A stretch of 31,786 bases of DNA from Saprospiraceae bacterium UBA7328 (GTDB lineage: Bacteria; Bacteroidota; Bacteroidia; Chitinophagales; Saprospiraceae): NCBI GenBank assembly GCA_002471345.1, contig DKPS01000022.1, positions 1 through 31,786 of the forward strand, read 5' to 3'. This document shows positions 8,489-16,659 of this stretch, one piece after another. The notes below the pieces were generated by a model. It had not been told where the DNA came from. It saw only the letters and a list, made by a program, of their open reading frames with translations, and did not search any database. The translations under genes were made by a program, and so were the position numbers. Numbering within the stretch: position 1 is the first letter of the stretch; each line of letters opens with the position of its first letter.

Positions 8489-9802
8489 ATGATGATATCT
8501 AATCATTCAAGACTATTCACTAATGATCCCAACTATTTATTATATTATTTTATAGCTCTTTTTGTTTTAAATTTTCTTCCCGTCTACTCCTCTTTATATG
8601 GGCAAAACCTCATTCCTGATGGGGGTTTTGAGATTGTCATTGATGGGGAATGTGAACGACCAGATCAGGGATTTAAAAGGATGAAGCTGTGGTATTTGTT
8701 GGATGCAACCCCTGATTTTTTTGAAGGGACCTGTAATTTTGATGAAAATGATTTTGTTTTTTGGAATGATGAACTAACTCCTTTCGAAGGCAGTAACTAT
8801 GCTGGCATTTGGTCACGTTGGAATTCAAATGGAACCTATTTTACAGAAGGAATAGCTATTGAACTCACAAGACCATTGGTAGAAGGTCAGACCTACTTTT
8901 TTCAGATGGCCATATTCAATCAAGGCTCATTTCAAGGACTTGATGATTCATTCTCTGGCTGTTCCCTCAATCCTGAAAAGCATATTGATCTCTATGTGTC
9001 CGAAGACAGTATACGTGTAGTTAATAATTTTGCTTTTGGCTCTGCCTCAACTTCTGCGGATATGGTAGCCACTTTGGATTCGGAAGAAATTAAAGGTGAT
9101 GGTTCCGAGGAATGGACATTAGTATCGACTTGTTTTGAGGCTAAAGGTGGAGAATCCTTCTTTGCATTAATAATGCCTCTTGGAACCTTTGGAGAATTAC
9201 CTCCGTGTACTGAAACAATGGCCAGCAGTGGAGTTTTTCGATCTTTTTATTATCATATTGATGACCTTGAACTGACTCAATTACCATTAGAATTAACAAA
9301 AGAAATCCAGGCTTGTGCTGACCGTCCTCTTGAAATTCGATTATTGGATGAATTTGATTTTCCACTTTTGGAATCAGCAGAATTTTATTGGGATGATGGA
9401 ATCGTTGGTGAATTTAGAGTTCTAGATCAAATTAGGGCTCAAACAGTTATAGCAGAACTCGATTGCGGTAGTATTAGTTTGGATCTTGATATAGAACCAT
9501 TAGAGTGCCTAAACAATGTTTATTTATCAAACATCTTTTCACCAAATGGGGATGGGATAAATGACTTTTTTATGGCCTCCTTTGCAGAGAATCTAAACTT
9601 TTCTCATTTTAGGTTTCTCATATACGATAAGTGGGGTAGTGTTGTTTTTGAAAGTAATAACCCAATTGATTCTTGGGATGGAAAAAAGGGTGGTCAAAAT
9701 TTGCTGACTGGTACATATGGTTGGTTTCTGAGCTATGGATTGCTTGATTTTCCAGAGGAAGACGATATTATCAAGCATGGAACCGTAGACTTGGTCCGAT
9801 AA
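8489..9802 (+). CDS. Surface protein with C-terminal gliding-motility (type B T9SS) domain
   Basis: A 437-residue exported protein. The N-terminus has a hydrophobic segment (about residues 18-37, YLLYYFIALFVLNFLPVYSS) that acts as a signal peptide, preceded by an unusually long polar stretch. The mature part begins QNLIPDGGFEIVIDGECERP, which resembles the jelly-roll adhesive or carbohydrate-binding ectodomains of many Bacteroidota surface proteins; I cannot name the family. The last 95 residues are a gliding motility-associated C-terminal domain: LSNIFSPNGDGINDFF, then FRFLIYDKWGSVVFESN, and SWDGKKGGQNLLTGTYGWFL. This is the type B sorting signal of the type IX secretion system. It follows the CRTAC1-like gene by 43 bases and is likely co-transcribed. 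The start could also be the second ATG codon at 8492. Confidence 0.85.
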   Translation: MMISNHSRLFTNDPNYLLYYFIALFVLNFLPVYSSLYGQNLIPDGGFEIVIDGECERPDQGFKRMKLWYLLDATPDFFEGTCNFDENDFVFWNDELTPFEGSNYAGIWSRWNSNGTYFTEGIAIELTRPLVEGQTYFFQMAIFNQGSFQGLDDSFSGCSLNPEKHIDLYVSEDSIRVVNNFAFGSASTSADMVATLDSEEIKGDGSEEWTLVSTCFEAKGGESFFALIMPLGTFGELPPCTETMASSGVFRSFYYHIDDLELTQLPLELTKEIQACADRPLEIRLLDEFDFPLLESAEFYWDDGIVGEFRVLDQIRAQTVIAELDCGSISLDLDIEPLECLNNVYLSNIFSPNGDGINDFFMASFAENLNFSHFRFLIYDKWGSVVFESNNPIDSWDGKKGGQNLLTGTYGWFLSYGLLDFPEEDDIIKHGTVDLVR

Positions 9803-9909
9803 CAAATTGATGCAATGAAAATAATTTGCTTGCTAAGAATTATTCAATAGTTATATAAAAGTAGACAGAGGAGAATAGGGCTGATCTGGGGTTTTTACTT
9901 CCGTTTCAA

Positions 9910-11736
9910 TCATTTCAAAAGTTCAAAACTGACCTTCTCATAATCTATCACAAACCCATTCTGCAGTCGGACACCTTCTTCTTGAAGTTGAGGCTGAAGA
10001 CCAGCCCGATCCAAACAGGTATATAGAATAGAAATAAATGTTTTTTCATCAGGCCATCCTCCTATATAAGTCTTGTTTTGATTGTGAATTAGAGGAGGAA
10101 CGAATTCATCCTGTACTTTTAGCTTCTCAATCCAAGTATGGAAAGTACCGACTCCTTCTATATTCCTTGTTTCAGAGGGTCGAAGTGTCTCTACTTGATC
10201 CAATTTTATAGGCAATTGCATAAGTTTAGATACACTGTCAGAATGAATATAGAAATCTTCAGTTTTAGTGTCTGTGCGAGGGCCTAGCAGTATTTCACCT
10301 TTATAGGACGACAAAGCTTGTGATAGCTCGTTAGAGATGGAAAAAAGCCCAGGTATTAGTATAAAAGAATAGTTATTTAGCAATTTCCCATTTGGTGGAA
10401 GAATGTCAATGTCCAGTCCAAGTTTTCTCAGGCAGCAGTACAGATCATAGACCAGTCTGAAATAATCGAAATCCTTGCCCTGTGGCTGTACTTCCCATGC
10501 CCATTGGCTCTCATAGTCAAATATTAGTGCTACAGGTGCTTTTCGTTTCTGAACACTACTATATTTATTAATGTCTTTCCTTAATAAGTGTATCTCTTTT
10601 AGCACTTCTGAGGGCCGATTGTCAGATCTTTTGAGGGCTGAATGCATTTGTTCTTGAGCAAAAGGTAATTGCCGCCATCTAAAATATGCAACGAATTCTG
10701 CTCCATGTGCCATTGCTTCCAAAGTCCAAATTCTTACCATTCCTGGGGCTGGTTCTGGATTGTAAGGTGCCCAATTAACAGGACCTGGTTGCTGTTCCAT
10801 GATACCCCATCTGCCCTTGCCTACACCTCGATAGAGGTCATGATGAAAAGCTTGAAAGTCAGGATCTCCAGTATATTGATACTTATGTTTAAATGACTCA
10901 GATCTATCAGACCGATCTTCTAGGAAACCTAGGGGATAACTGTCCCATGTGGCGATTTCCATTGGTTCGCCCAGTTTGAAATGATCGAACTCAGTAATTC
11001 GGCCCATATAATTGTGAAAGATAGGCCTATCTGAATGAGACCTTATGGCTTTGAGCTGGACCTGATTCCAAGAGATTACTTGATCCGAAGAGAATCTATA
11101 GAAGTCCATCTTGTGACTGGGATTGGGTTCAGTCACTGTCAAATTAGGAAGGTCTATCTGACCAAAATCGTCATATTCCATAGACCAGAAGACATTGCCC
11201 CATCTTCGGTTCAACTCGGTTATGGATTTATATTTTTCTGAAAGCCAATTCTGAAAAGCTATTTTTGCAAGAGGACTGTAAGACCGGATCGTGTCATGAC
11301 ATCCGTATTCATTATCTACTTGCCAGGCATAAAGAGCAGAATGATCACCATACCGCTTTGAAAGTCGACTTGCCATCTGCCCTGATAAAAGTTTATATCC
11401 TTTGTGTGAAAAACAATAGTGTCTTCTGGAACCGAAGCCTCTTGGTTGGCTTTGCTCATCATATGCTAAGAGGTCAGGAAATTTTTCCAATATCCATCTT
11501 GGCGGTGTGGCACTCGGAGTTCCTAGGATGACTTTGAGTCCTGCGTTATCTAATACATTTATCACTTTGTCCAACCAGCTAAAATCAAATGTTCCCTCTT
11601 TTGGTTCCAGTTTATTCCAAGAAAATTCCCCTATTCGGACAAGTGACAGTCCAAGAGATTTCATCTCAGCAGCATCTTCTGCCCACATAGATTCTGCCCA
11701 ATGCTCTGGATAATAACAAACACCTAGTTGCATCAT
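9910..11736 (-). CDS. GH42 family beta-galactosidase
   Basis: A 608-residue glycoside hydrolase that cleaves terminal beta-galactosides. The TIM-barrel start LGVCYYPEHW and RIGEFSWNKLEPKEG are diagnostic for GH42. The acid/base glutamate is Glu143 in WQVDNEYG, and the nucleophile is Glu314 in IMEQQPGPVNW, matching the spacing known for the family (Glu141 and Glu312 in the Thermus A4 enzyme). The trimerisation/beta-rich parts follow to the C-terminus. No signal peptide is visible, so cleavage should take place in the cytoplasm on imported sugar. The start ATG at 11736 overlaps the symporter stop codon in an ATGA arrangement, indicating translational coupling; the adjacent second ATG is equally possible. 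Together with the symporter this forms a galactoside uptake-and-cleavage operon. Confidence 0.93.
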   Translation of the reverse strand: MMQLGVCYYPEHWAESMWAEDAAEMKSLGLSLVRIGEFSWNKLEPKEGTFDFSWLDKVINVLDNAGLKVILGTPSATPPRWILEKFPDLLAYDEQSQPRGFGSRRHYCFSHKGYKLLSGQMASRLSKRYGDHSALYAWQVDNEYGCHDTIRSYSPLAKIAFQNWLSEKYKSITELNRRWGNVFWSMEYDDFGQIDLPNLTVTEPNPSHKMDFYRFSSDQVISWNQVQLKAIRSHSDRPIFHNYMGRITEFDHFKLGEPMEIATWDSYPLGFLEDRSDRSESFKHKYQYTGDPDFQAFHHDLYRGVGKGRWGIMEQQPGPVNWAPYNPEPAPGMVRIWTLEAMAHGAEFVAYFRWRQLPFAQEQMHSALKRSDNRPSEVLKEIHLLRKDINKYSSVQKRKAPVALIFDYESQWAWEVQPQGKDFDYFRLVYDLYCCLRKLGLDIDILPPNGKLLNNYSFILIPGLFSISNELSQALSSYKGEILLGPRTDTKTEDFYIHSDSVSKLMQLPIKLDQVETLRPSETRNIEGVGTFHTWIEKLKVQDEFVPPLIHNQNKTYIGGWPDEKTFISILYTCLDRAGLQPQLQEEGVRLQNGFVIDYEKVSFELLK

Positions 11737-13193
11737 TTATCATGGTTTTTACCAAAGACATTATGAGCATCCCATTCGGCTTTCTTTTTATAAATAAATT
11801 TGTTTATCAAAAGGGCACTGAACACACTGAAAAACAAAGTGATGGCCATCATATGAATGTAATTTCCGCCAGGTAACTGTGGCCAAACCATAGTTAAAAA
11901 GGCATATAAAAGTACTCCTAGAACAACAGAAATAATAACTGCCTTAGCATCCACATTTTTGAAAAGAAGTCCAACCATAAATGCTGAAAGTATAGGCATG
12001 GACAAGAAGCCATACAGTTCTTGCATCAGATTTATGAGATTTTCAGCGTGTAGAAAGACAGGGAACATAATGAATGCCAGCCCGACCATAATGACAGAAA
12101 CAATTAAAGAAAGTCGGCGTACATTAGGTTTCTTACTGATATAAGTCTTATGGACGTCACAAACCCATAGTGCTGCAGATGCATTGAGAATGGAATTGAA
12201 TGTGGTGAGAACGGCAGCCGCCATGGCTGCAGCAAAAGCCCCTGTGAGAGTCAATGGAAGAAGATCGCTGACGATCATTCCGAATGCTTTGTTGTTTGCT
12301 ACCTCCCCATATAATTTATATGAAATAATACCAGGCAATACTATGATCGGTGGTACTATCATCAATCGTATAGCTGCAGCAGCCAAAATACCTTTCTGAG
12401 CTTCCTTAATATTAGGAGATGCCATAGCTCTCTGAGTAATCGTCTGATTAGTAGACCAATAGAACATCTGAATGAACAACATACCTGTGAACAAAGTGGC
12501 AAAAGGTATGGGAGATTCAAATCCCCCAATCATGGATAGTCTGTCTGCAGGGACATCGGAAAAATCAAAATCAATGGCTACTAAGGATTTCCATACTACT
12601 AAAATTGCCAAGGACAGTAACAGAATGCCTGAGAAAGTATCAGAAACTGCAACAGCTCTCAAGCCACCAAATATGGCGTAGGCCGATCCCACTAATGCAA
12701 AAGCGATAGCCAAATAATAAATATTAAGATGTTCAAGTCCAAACATTTGTTGCATGAATAATGAACCTCCATATAATACGCCAGGCAATAGTATGAAGAC
12801 ATTTCCCGCAAGGAAAAGCAAAGAAATCAATGAACGTATATGTGGGTTGTTATAACGACGTTCTAACAGTTCAGTAGTGGTAGTGCAATTATATCTATAA
12901 TAGACGGGGATAAATAAAAAGGTGAGCATGAGTAATCCAGCCACTGCTGCAAGTTCCCACCAAGCCAGCAAAGCCATTTGATTGCCATTCATTCCAACAA
13001 GCTGATCAGTGGATAGATTAGTCAAAGTGATGGACCCTGCCACAAAGTACCATTTAAGTCCTTTTCCTGCTAAGAAATATTCTTGTCCTTCATCACTCGA
13101 GCCACGTTGTCCCCGACAGTAAAAATACGTCACTACGGCAATCAAGGTAGTAAGACCTAGAAAAACTGCAATTTGAGAGGTTTGTAGTTCCAT
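11733..13193 (-). CDS. Sodium/solute symporter (SSS family), probable sugar transporter
   Basis: A 486-residue polytopic inner-membrane protein with 13-14 hydrophobic helices, of the SSS/SGLT type that couples substrate import to a sodium gradient. Seen features: EGQEYFLAGKGLKWYFVAGSI near residues 35-55 (the canonical AGR-like loop before helix 2), then TLTNLSTDQLVGMNGN, the GGLRAVAVSDTFSG segment after helix 5, and the MFYWSTNQTITQRAMAS motif near 240-260, which is the clearest marker of sugar-transporting members. It is the first gene of a leftward two-gene operon with GH42 downstream, so a beta-galactoside or its monosaccharide is the natural guess for substrate. The start ATG at 13193 is preceded by AT-rich sequence with the palindrome at 13358-13378 about 165 bases upstream. 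Confidence 0.9.
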   Translation of the reverse strand: MELQTSQIAVFLGLTTLIAVVTYFYCRGQRGSSDEGQEYFLAGKGLKWYFVAGSITLTNLSTDQLVGMNGNQMALLAWWELAAVAGLLMLTFLFIPVYYRYNCTTTTELLERRYNNPHIRSLISLLFLAGNVFILLPGVLYGGSLFMQQMFGLEHLNIYYLAIAFALVGSAYAIFGGLRAVAVSDTFSGILLLSLAILVVWKSLVAIDFDFSDVPADRLSMIGGFESPIPFATLFTGMLFIQMFYWSTNQTITQRAMASPNIKEAQKGILAAAAIRLMIVPPIIVLPGIISYKLYGEVANNKAFGMIVSDLLPLTLTGAFAAAMAAAVLTTFNSILNASAALWVCDVHKTYISKKPNVRRLSLIVSVIMVGLAFIMFPVFLHAENLINLMQELYGFLSMPILSAFMVGLLFKNVDAKAVIISVVLGVLLYAFLTMVWPQLPGGNYIHMMAITLFFSVFSALLINKFIYKKKAEWDAHNVFGKNHDK

Positions 13194-13357
13194 ATGGTTT
13201 GTTTTAAGCTCAGGTTATCTTAATGATCTGCTAAATTCTAAAAAGACCAGATATAATTATTACGAATCTCTATTTTTTTAATTTTTGTTTTTTTAACCTT
13301 TAACCTAGCTTGTGTGCATTCACCCAAATACATTAATTTTTGGTATCAGAACAGACC

Positions 13358-13378
13358 TATTCCGTTGAAAATGGAATA
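13358..13378. promoter_or_regulatory. 21-nt operator-like palindrome
   Basis: TATTCCGTT and AATGGAATA flank the triplet GAA; the arms pair over nine positions with one G-T mismatch. It lies 165 bases ahead of the symporter start and 261 bases ahead of the molybdoenzyme start. No T-run follows it on either strand, so an operator is more likely than a terminator. The binding protein is unknown. Confidence 0.35.
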
Positions 13379-13516
13379 CATATTTCTGAAAAAATAAACA
13401 TTCTAGTATTTATATCTCTATATACCATGATAAAAAATTAACAATTCATATATGTGACCTTCGAAAAACTACAACGTCATAATGATGATTGTTAACAATT
13501 GATTTTTTGGAGTTTT

Positions 13517-13543
13517 AAGGCTTTCAACGGAAAGCCTTTTTTT
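13517..13543 (+). terminator. Strong rho-independent terminator without an upstream gene
   Basis: AAGGCTTT at 13517-13524 and AAAGCCTT at 13531-13538 form an 8-bp stem with a six-base loop, followed by a T-run through 13543. The T-run is only on the + strand side, so it ends + strand transcripts. The nearest + strand gene upstream ends at 9802 with leftward genes in between, so the transcript it ends is not accounted for. Confidence 0.75.
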
Positions 13544-13638
13544 ATGCCCCTAAATCAAATTGTTCTAAGCCAAATATTCTTGGATATGTAACAATAATTA
13601 CAATTGCTAATAGACACTTTTCATTACATTAGCTTGAT

Positions 13639-14886
13639 ATGGAAGAGAATCTAGAAACTGGTTTCAACCGACGCCGATTCATATCAAAAACTGCCTTAGC
13701 ATCTTTCGCGACACTAATTGGCACAGATATAGTCTTTGGTCATCATTTGCCAAAAGGAATTGTTCCCGTTGGCATTACACATTATGATCAGAATGGTCCT
13801 TTGGACGGAAAAAGCCCATATATCACAATACTTAATGATAGACCAGTAAATGCTGAGACATTACCACATTTACTCAATGATGATTTGACACCAAATGATC
13901 TCTTTTTTGTCAGAAACAATGGTATTCCTCCATTTAGTATTGATCCTTCTACATGGACGCTCACTATAGAAGGAGTGTCAGCATCCAGTAAGAAATCTTA
14001 CACTATTGCCGATCTGAAATCAAAATTTGCGAACCATACTCTCAATATTACTTTGGAGTGTGGCGGTAATGGTAGAAAAGAATTCAATCCACCTGCAAAG
14101 GGTAATCAATGGAGTACTGGAGCAGTAGGATGTGCAGCATGGACTGGAGTAAAATTAAAAGATGTATTGAATGATGTAGGAGTGAAAAATGATGCTGTAT
14201 ATATTGGATATTATGGAGCTGATACCCACCTTTCTGGAGATCCAAATAAGAATAGTATATCACGGGGAGTACCTATAGCGAAGGCTATGGAAGAAGAAAG
14301 TATGATAGCATGGGCTATGAATGGGAAGGACATTCCGGTGCTCAATGGCCATCCTCTTCGATTAGTTTTTGGGGGCACACCCGCTTCATGTAGTGGCAAA
14401 TGGTTAGAAAAGATTGTGATCAGAAATGAAGTCCATGACGGAGCTAAGATGGGAGGTCAGTCTTATCGAGTACCCTGTGATGCGGTCGCTCCAGGTACTA
14501 AAGTGGATGATGCTGATATGTGCATAATTGAAAAGATGCCCGTGAAGTCACTGATTACTTCTCCTAAAACTGGAGCTACGATAAAAACCAACCAATCACT
14601 TCCTCTCAAAGGACATGCTTGGACATCGAGTTCTAAAGTGAACAAAATGGAGTACTCTATTGATTTTGGTAAGCATTGGAAAGAATGCGATATCACAGAG
14701 CCAGAAAACAGGTTTCATTGGCAGCAATTTGGTGCAGATGTTTCTTTTCCAAAGAAAGGGTATTATGAAGTTTGGGCTAAAGCAACTGATAGTGATGGCA
14801 ATACCCAACCCATCATCTTGCCTGGATGGAACCCGAAGGGGTACCTCAATAATGCTTGTCATCGGATAGCTGTAAAAGTGGTATAG
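13639..14886 (+). CDS. Sulfite-oxidase-family molybdoenzyme, Tat-exported (SorA/SoxC-like)
   Basis: A 415-residue molybdenum-cofactor oxidoreductase. A Tat signal is seen at the N-terminus (FNRRRFISK, residues 9-17, then a hydrophobic stretch ASFATLIG). The sulfite-oxidase Moco domain covers about 60-285, with the molybdenum-ligating cysteine Cys141 in TLECGGNGR and the pocket segments GNQWSTGAVGCAAW and GGTPASCSGKWLEKI. A Mo-co dimerisation domain (Ig-like) covers about 300-415 (LPLKGHAWTSSSKVNKMEYSIDFGKHW). The usual reaction is oxidation of sulfite to sulfate in the periplasm with electrons passed to a cytochrome c, and the next gene, 3 bases downstream, encodes one. Assignment to SorA versus SoxC or a related sulfoxide enzyme is uncertain: no sox genes are nearby, so a SorAB-like sulfite dehydrogenase is favoured. 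Confidence 0.85.
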   Translation: MEENLETGFNRRRFISKTALASFATLIGTDIVFGHHLPKGIVPVGITHYDQNGPLDGKSPYITILNDRPVNAETLPHLLNDDLTPNDLFFVRNNGIPPFSIDPSTWTLTIEGVSASSKKSYTIADLKSKFANHTLNITLECGGNGRKEFNPPAKGNQWSTGAVGCAAWTGVKLKDVLNDVGVKNDAVYIGYYGADTHLSGDPNKNSISRGVPIAKAMEEESMIAWAMNGKDIPVLNGHPLRLVFGGTPASCSGKWLEKIVIRNEVHDGAKMGGQSYRVPCDAVAPGTKVDDADMCIIEKMPVKSLITSPKTGATIKTNQSLPLKGHAWTSSSKVNKMEYSIDFGKHWKECDITEPENRFHWQQFGADVSFPKKGYYEVWAKATDSDGNTQPIILPGWNPKGYLNNACHRIAVKVV

Positions 14887-14889
14887 TTC

Positions 14890-15390
14890 ATGGAGGATAA
14901 TTATAATATGAATACAGGTCCTCTATGGTCTCTGCTGAAGTCATTATTGATGTTCACAGTGTTGTGTGTAGTCGGAGTGGTCTTATATCTACCTATGGGC
15001 GAATATATCTCACAATGGGGAGAGTCGAAATATTCTAACGATGGACTTGCAAAGTATACCGAAGAAAGGGCTTCTGTGGACAGAGGACCTGATGTAGTAG
15101 ATGGAATAGATGTAGCTTCAGGTATGGTATATGATGAAAATTTTAAAGTGGTTAAAGCTACATGTACTTCATGCCATTCATCTAAATTGATCATACAGAA
15201 TAGAGCGACTCGGGAAGGTTGGAAGGACATGATAAAATGGATGCAAGAGACTCAAGGACTGCCTGAACTAGGAACTTTAGAACCCAAAGTATTAGACTAT
15301 TTGTCAGCTCATTATGCACCTGAGAAGACTGGCAGAAGAGCTAATTTGGATATAGAGGCAATAGAATGGTATGTCCTAGGCCAAGAGTGA
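14890..15390 (+). CDS. Membrane-anchored mono-haem cytochrome c partner of the molybdoenzyme
   Basis: A 166-residue protein with an N-terminal membrane segment (about residues 16-36, LKSLLMFTVLCVVGVVLYLPM) and one haem c motif, CTSCH at residues 92-96. A methionine in WMQ at 118 is a candidate distal ligand. It lies 3 bases after the sulfite-oxidase-family gene, so the two are almost certainly co-translated, and it should accept electrons from that enzyme and pass them to the respiratory chain. The start is ambiguous: ATG 14890 is used here, while ATG 14908 (residue 7) has GGAGG 11 bases upstream and may be the real start. The mature protein is unaffected. Similar small cytochromes serve as SorB; sequence alone does not prove sulfite as the substrate. 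Confidence 0.82.
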   Translation: MEDNYNMNTGPLWSLLKSLLMFTVLCVVGVVLYLPMGEYISQWGESKYSNDGLAKYTEERASVDRGPDVVDGIDVASGMVYDENFKVVKATCTSCHSSKLIIQNRATREGWKDMIKWMQETQGLPELGTLEPKVLDYLSAHYAPEKTGRRANLDIEAIEWYVLGQE

Positions 15391-15414
15391 GATATGTAGT
15401 ATACTGGTAAGAAT

Positions 15415-16549
15415 CTATTCTTCCTTTGGCCAAATTTCTAATATTCTTCCTCTGTCTGAGCTATTTGGACTGCCAGCATCTACTAGAACAATGAGGTTTC
15501 CATTCGACAACTGAGCAATATCTCGAACACGACCTATATTTTCTAAAACTATTTCTGTCTTGCCAGATTGCAAATTATAAGTAACAAGCCTTTGTTGAGG
15601 TAATGATCCCATGATGAATGAACCATTCCAAAGGGTAAAATTGCTGTTTTTGAGTTTTAATAAACTCGAAGGAGCTACATTAATATTTTTATCCCAGTGC
15701 TTTTCAGGTAGAACGGTTGTTGTCCTAGCTTCTTCTTCGGTGATCGTTGATATTTCTGAATTGTCATAATTCTTACCGTATGAATGAAGTGGCCAGCCAT
15801 AGTTCTTTCCTTGATAGATGATATTAAATTCATCTCCTCCTAGTGGTCCATGCTCATTGGCATAGAGAACTCCAGCATCCCTATCAAAAAAGAGTCCTTG
15901 AGGATCTCTATGGCCATAGGTCCAGATACTTGTAGGGCCCGTGATAGTATCAAAGATGGGATTGTCTTGAGGTATCTGCCCATCATCGTGTAGACGATGT
16001 ATTTTACCTCCATCATTGCCCAGATTTTGGGGCCCAGGTTCAGGATAAGGATTGCCACCTAATCCTTGAGAAACGTAAAAGTGATTATGATCATCCCATT
16101 CTATTCTAGAACCAATCGAAAATGAATTTGATCTGAATACAATTTCGATTTTATCAATGGTGTCATCTTGAAACTTGAATCGAGCAACTAACATCTTGCC
16201 TTGAATACCGACATATGATATATAAACCAGTCTATTAGTATCAAAATTTGGATGAAGACTGACATCCATGAGCCCTCCATATATTAATCCTGCAAACTCT
16301 ACATGATAGGTTTGAGGAGTACCACTGAGAGGCTGAGTTGTTCCATTTTTATGATGATATAAGGTGCCTAGCCGATCAGTAATAAGTAGTTCATCTTCTC
16401 CAAATACAGCCACTCCCCAAGGAATAGAGAATTCTGAGGCAATCACTCTATGATCTACAGATAACTGTTGATTTTCATTTTTTTGAACATGAAATGAAAG
16501 TCACAAGAATCACGATTATGAAAGAGTAAATTACTGCTTTGAATTGCAT
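15415..16549 (-). CDS. PQQ-dependent aldose dehydrogenase-like lipoprotein, frameshifted behind the signal peptide
   Basis: The mature frame (15415 to about 16480) encodes a six-bladed beta-propeller of the GSDH/Asd (YliI) family: EFSIPWGVAVFGEDELLITDR, SLHPNFDTNRLVYISY, TYGHRDPQGLFFDRD and YANEHGPLGGDEFNII are the usual blade and cofactor-pocket segments. These enzymes oxidise aldoses in the periplasm. No good start exists in this frame; the first possible one is GTG at 16446, already inside the domain. An ATG at 16549 opens a lipoprotein signal peptide (MQFKAVIYSFIIV...TFISC) in another frame, which ends at a TGA immediately after an A7 run (16478-16484). Removing one A joins signal peptide and domain exactly as CSKNENQQLSVDHRVIASEF. 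So either the gene is inactivated, it is expressed by slippage, or the homopolymer count is a sequencing error. It is convergent with the cytochrome gene, 24 bases away. Confidence 0.82.
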
Positions 16550-16584
16550 TGTTACTTTGAATTAGAACTCATTGTTGTATCAAA

Positions 16585-16616
16585 AAAAGATAGATATTTT
16601 TAGCCATTTTGTCAAC
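16585..16616 (-). promoter_or_regulatory. Candidate promoter of the aldose dehydrogenase gene
   Basis: Reading the minus strand, GTTG (16616-16613) is followed after 20 bases by TATCTTTT (16592-16585), close to the Bacteroidota primary-sigma pattern TTTG-N19-TAnnTTTG. It would start transcription about 30 bases ahead of the ATG at 16549, which supports that ATG as the true start of the lipoprotein. Confidence 0.4.
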
Positions 16617-16659
16617 AACTAAATGGGGGATAGTAGTTGAAAAAAATGAAACTATAGTC

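Larger units (their letters stand above)
13194..13638. other. 445-base intergenic region with palindromes and an orphan terminator
   Basis: This divergent spacer separates the symporter-GH42 operon from the molybdoenzyme gene and contains no convincing ORF longer than a few codons. It holds tandem TTAACCT repeats (TTAACCTTTAACCT near 13293-13306), a near-perfect 21-nt palindrome (13358-13378), a 12-nt perfect palindrome ATTGTTAACAAT (13488-13499) and a textbook terminator hairpin (13517-13543) that has no annotated gene upstream on its strand. It probably carries promoters in both directions and possibly a small RNA. Confidence 0.5.

Noticed and set aside
9820..9844. AATAATT/AATTATT inverted repeat between convergent genes
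   Set aside because: Seven A-T pairs only and no following T-run; expected by chance in such AT-rich sequence.
13639..15390. Full Sox thiosulfate oxidation locus
   Set aside because: Only a SoxC-like enzyme and one cytochrome are present; soxXYZAB are absent here.
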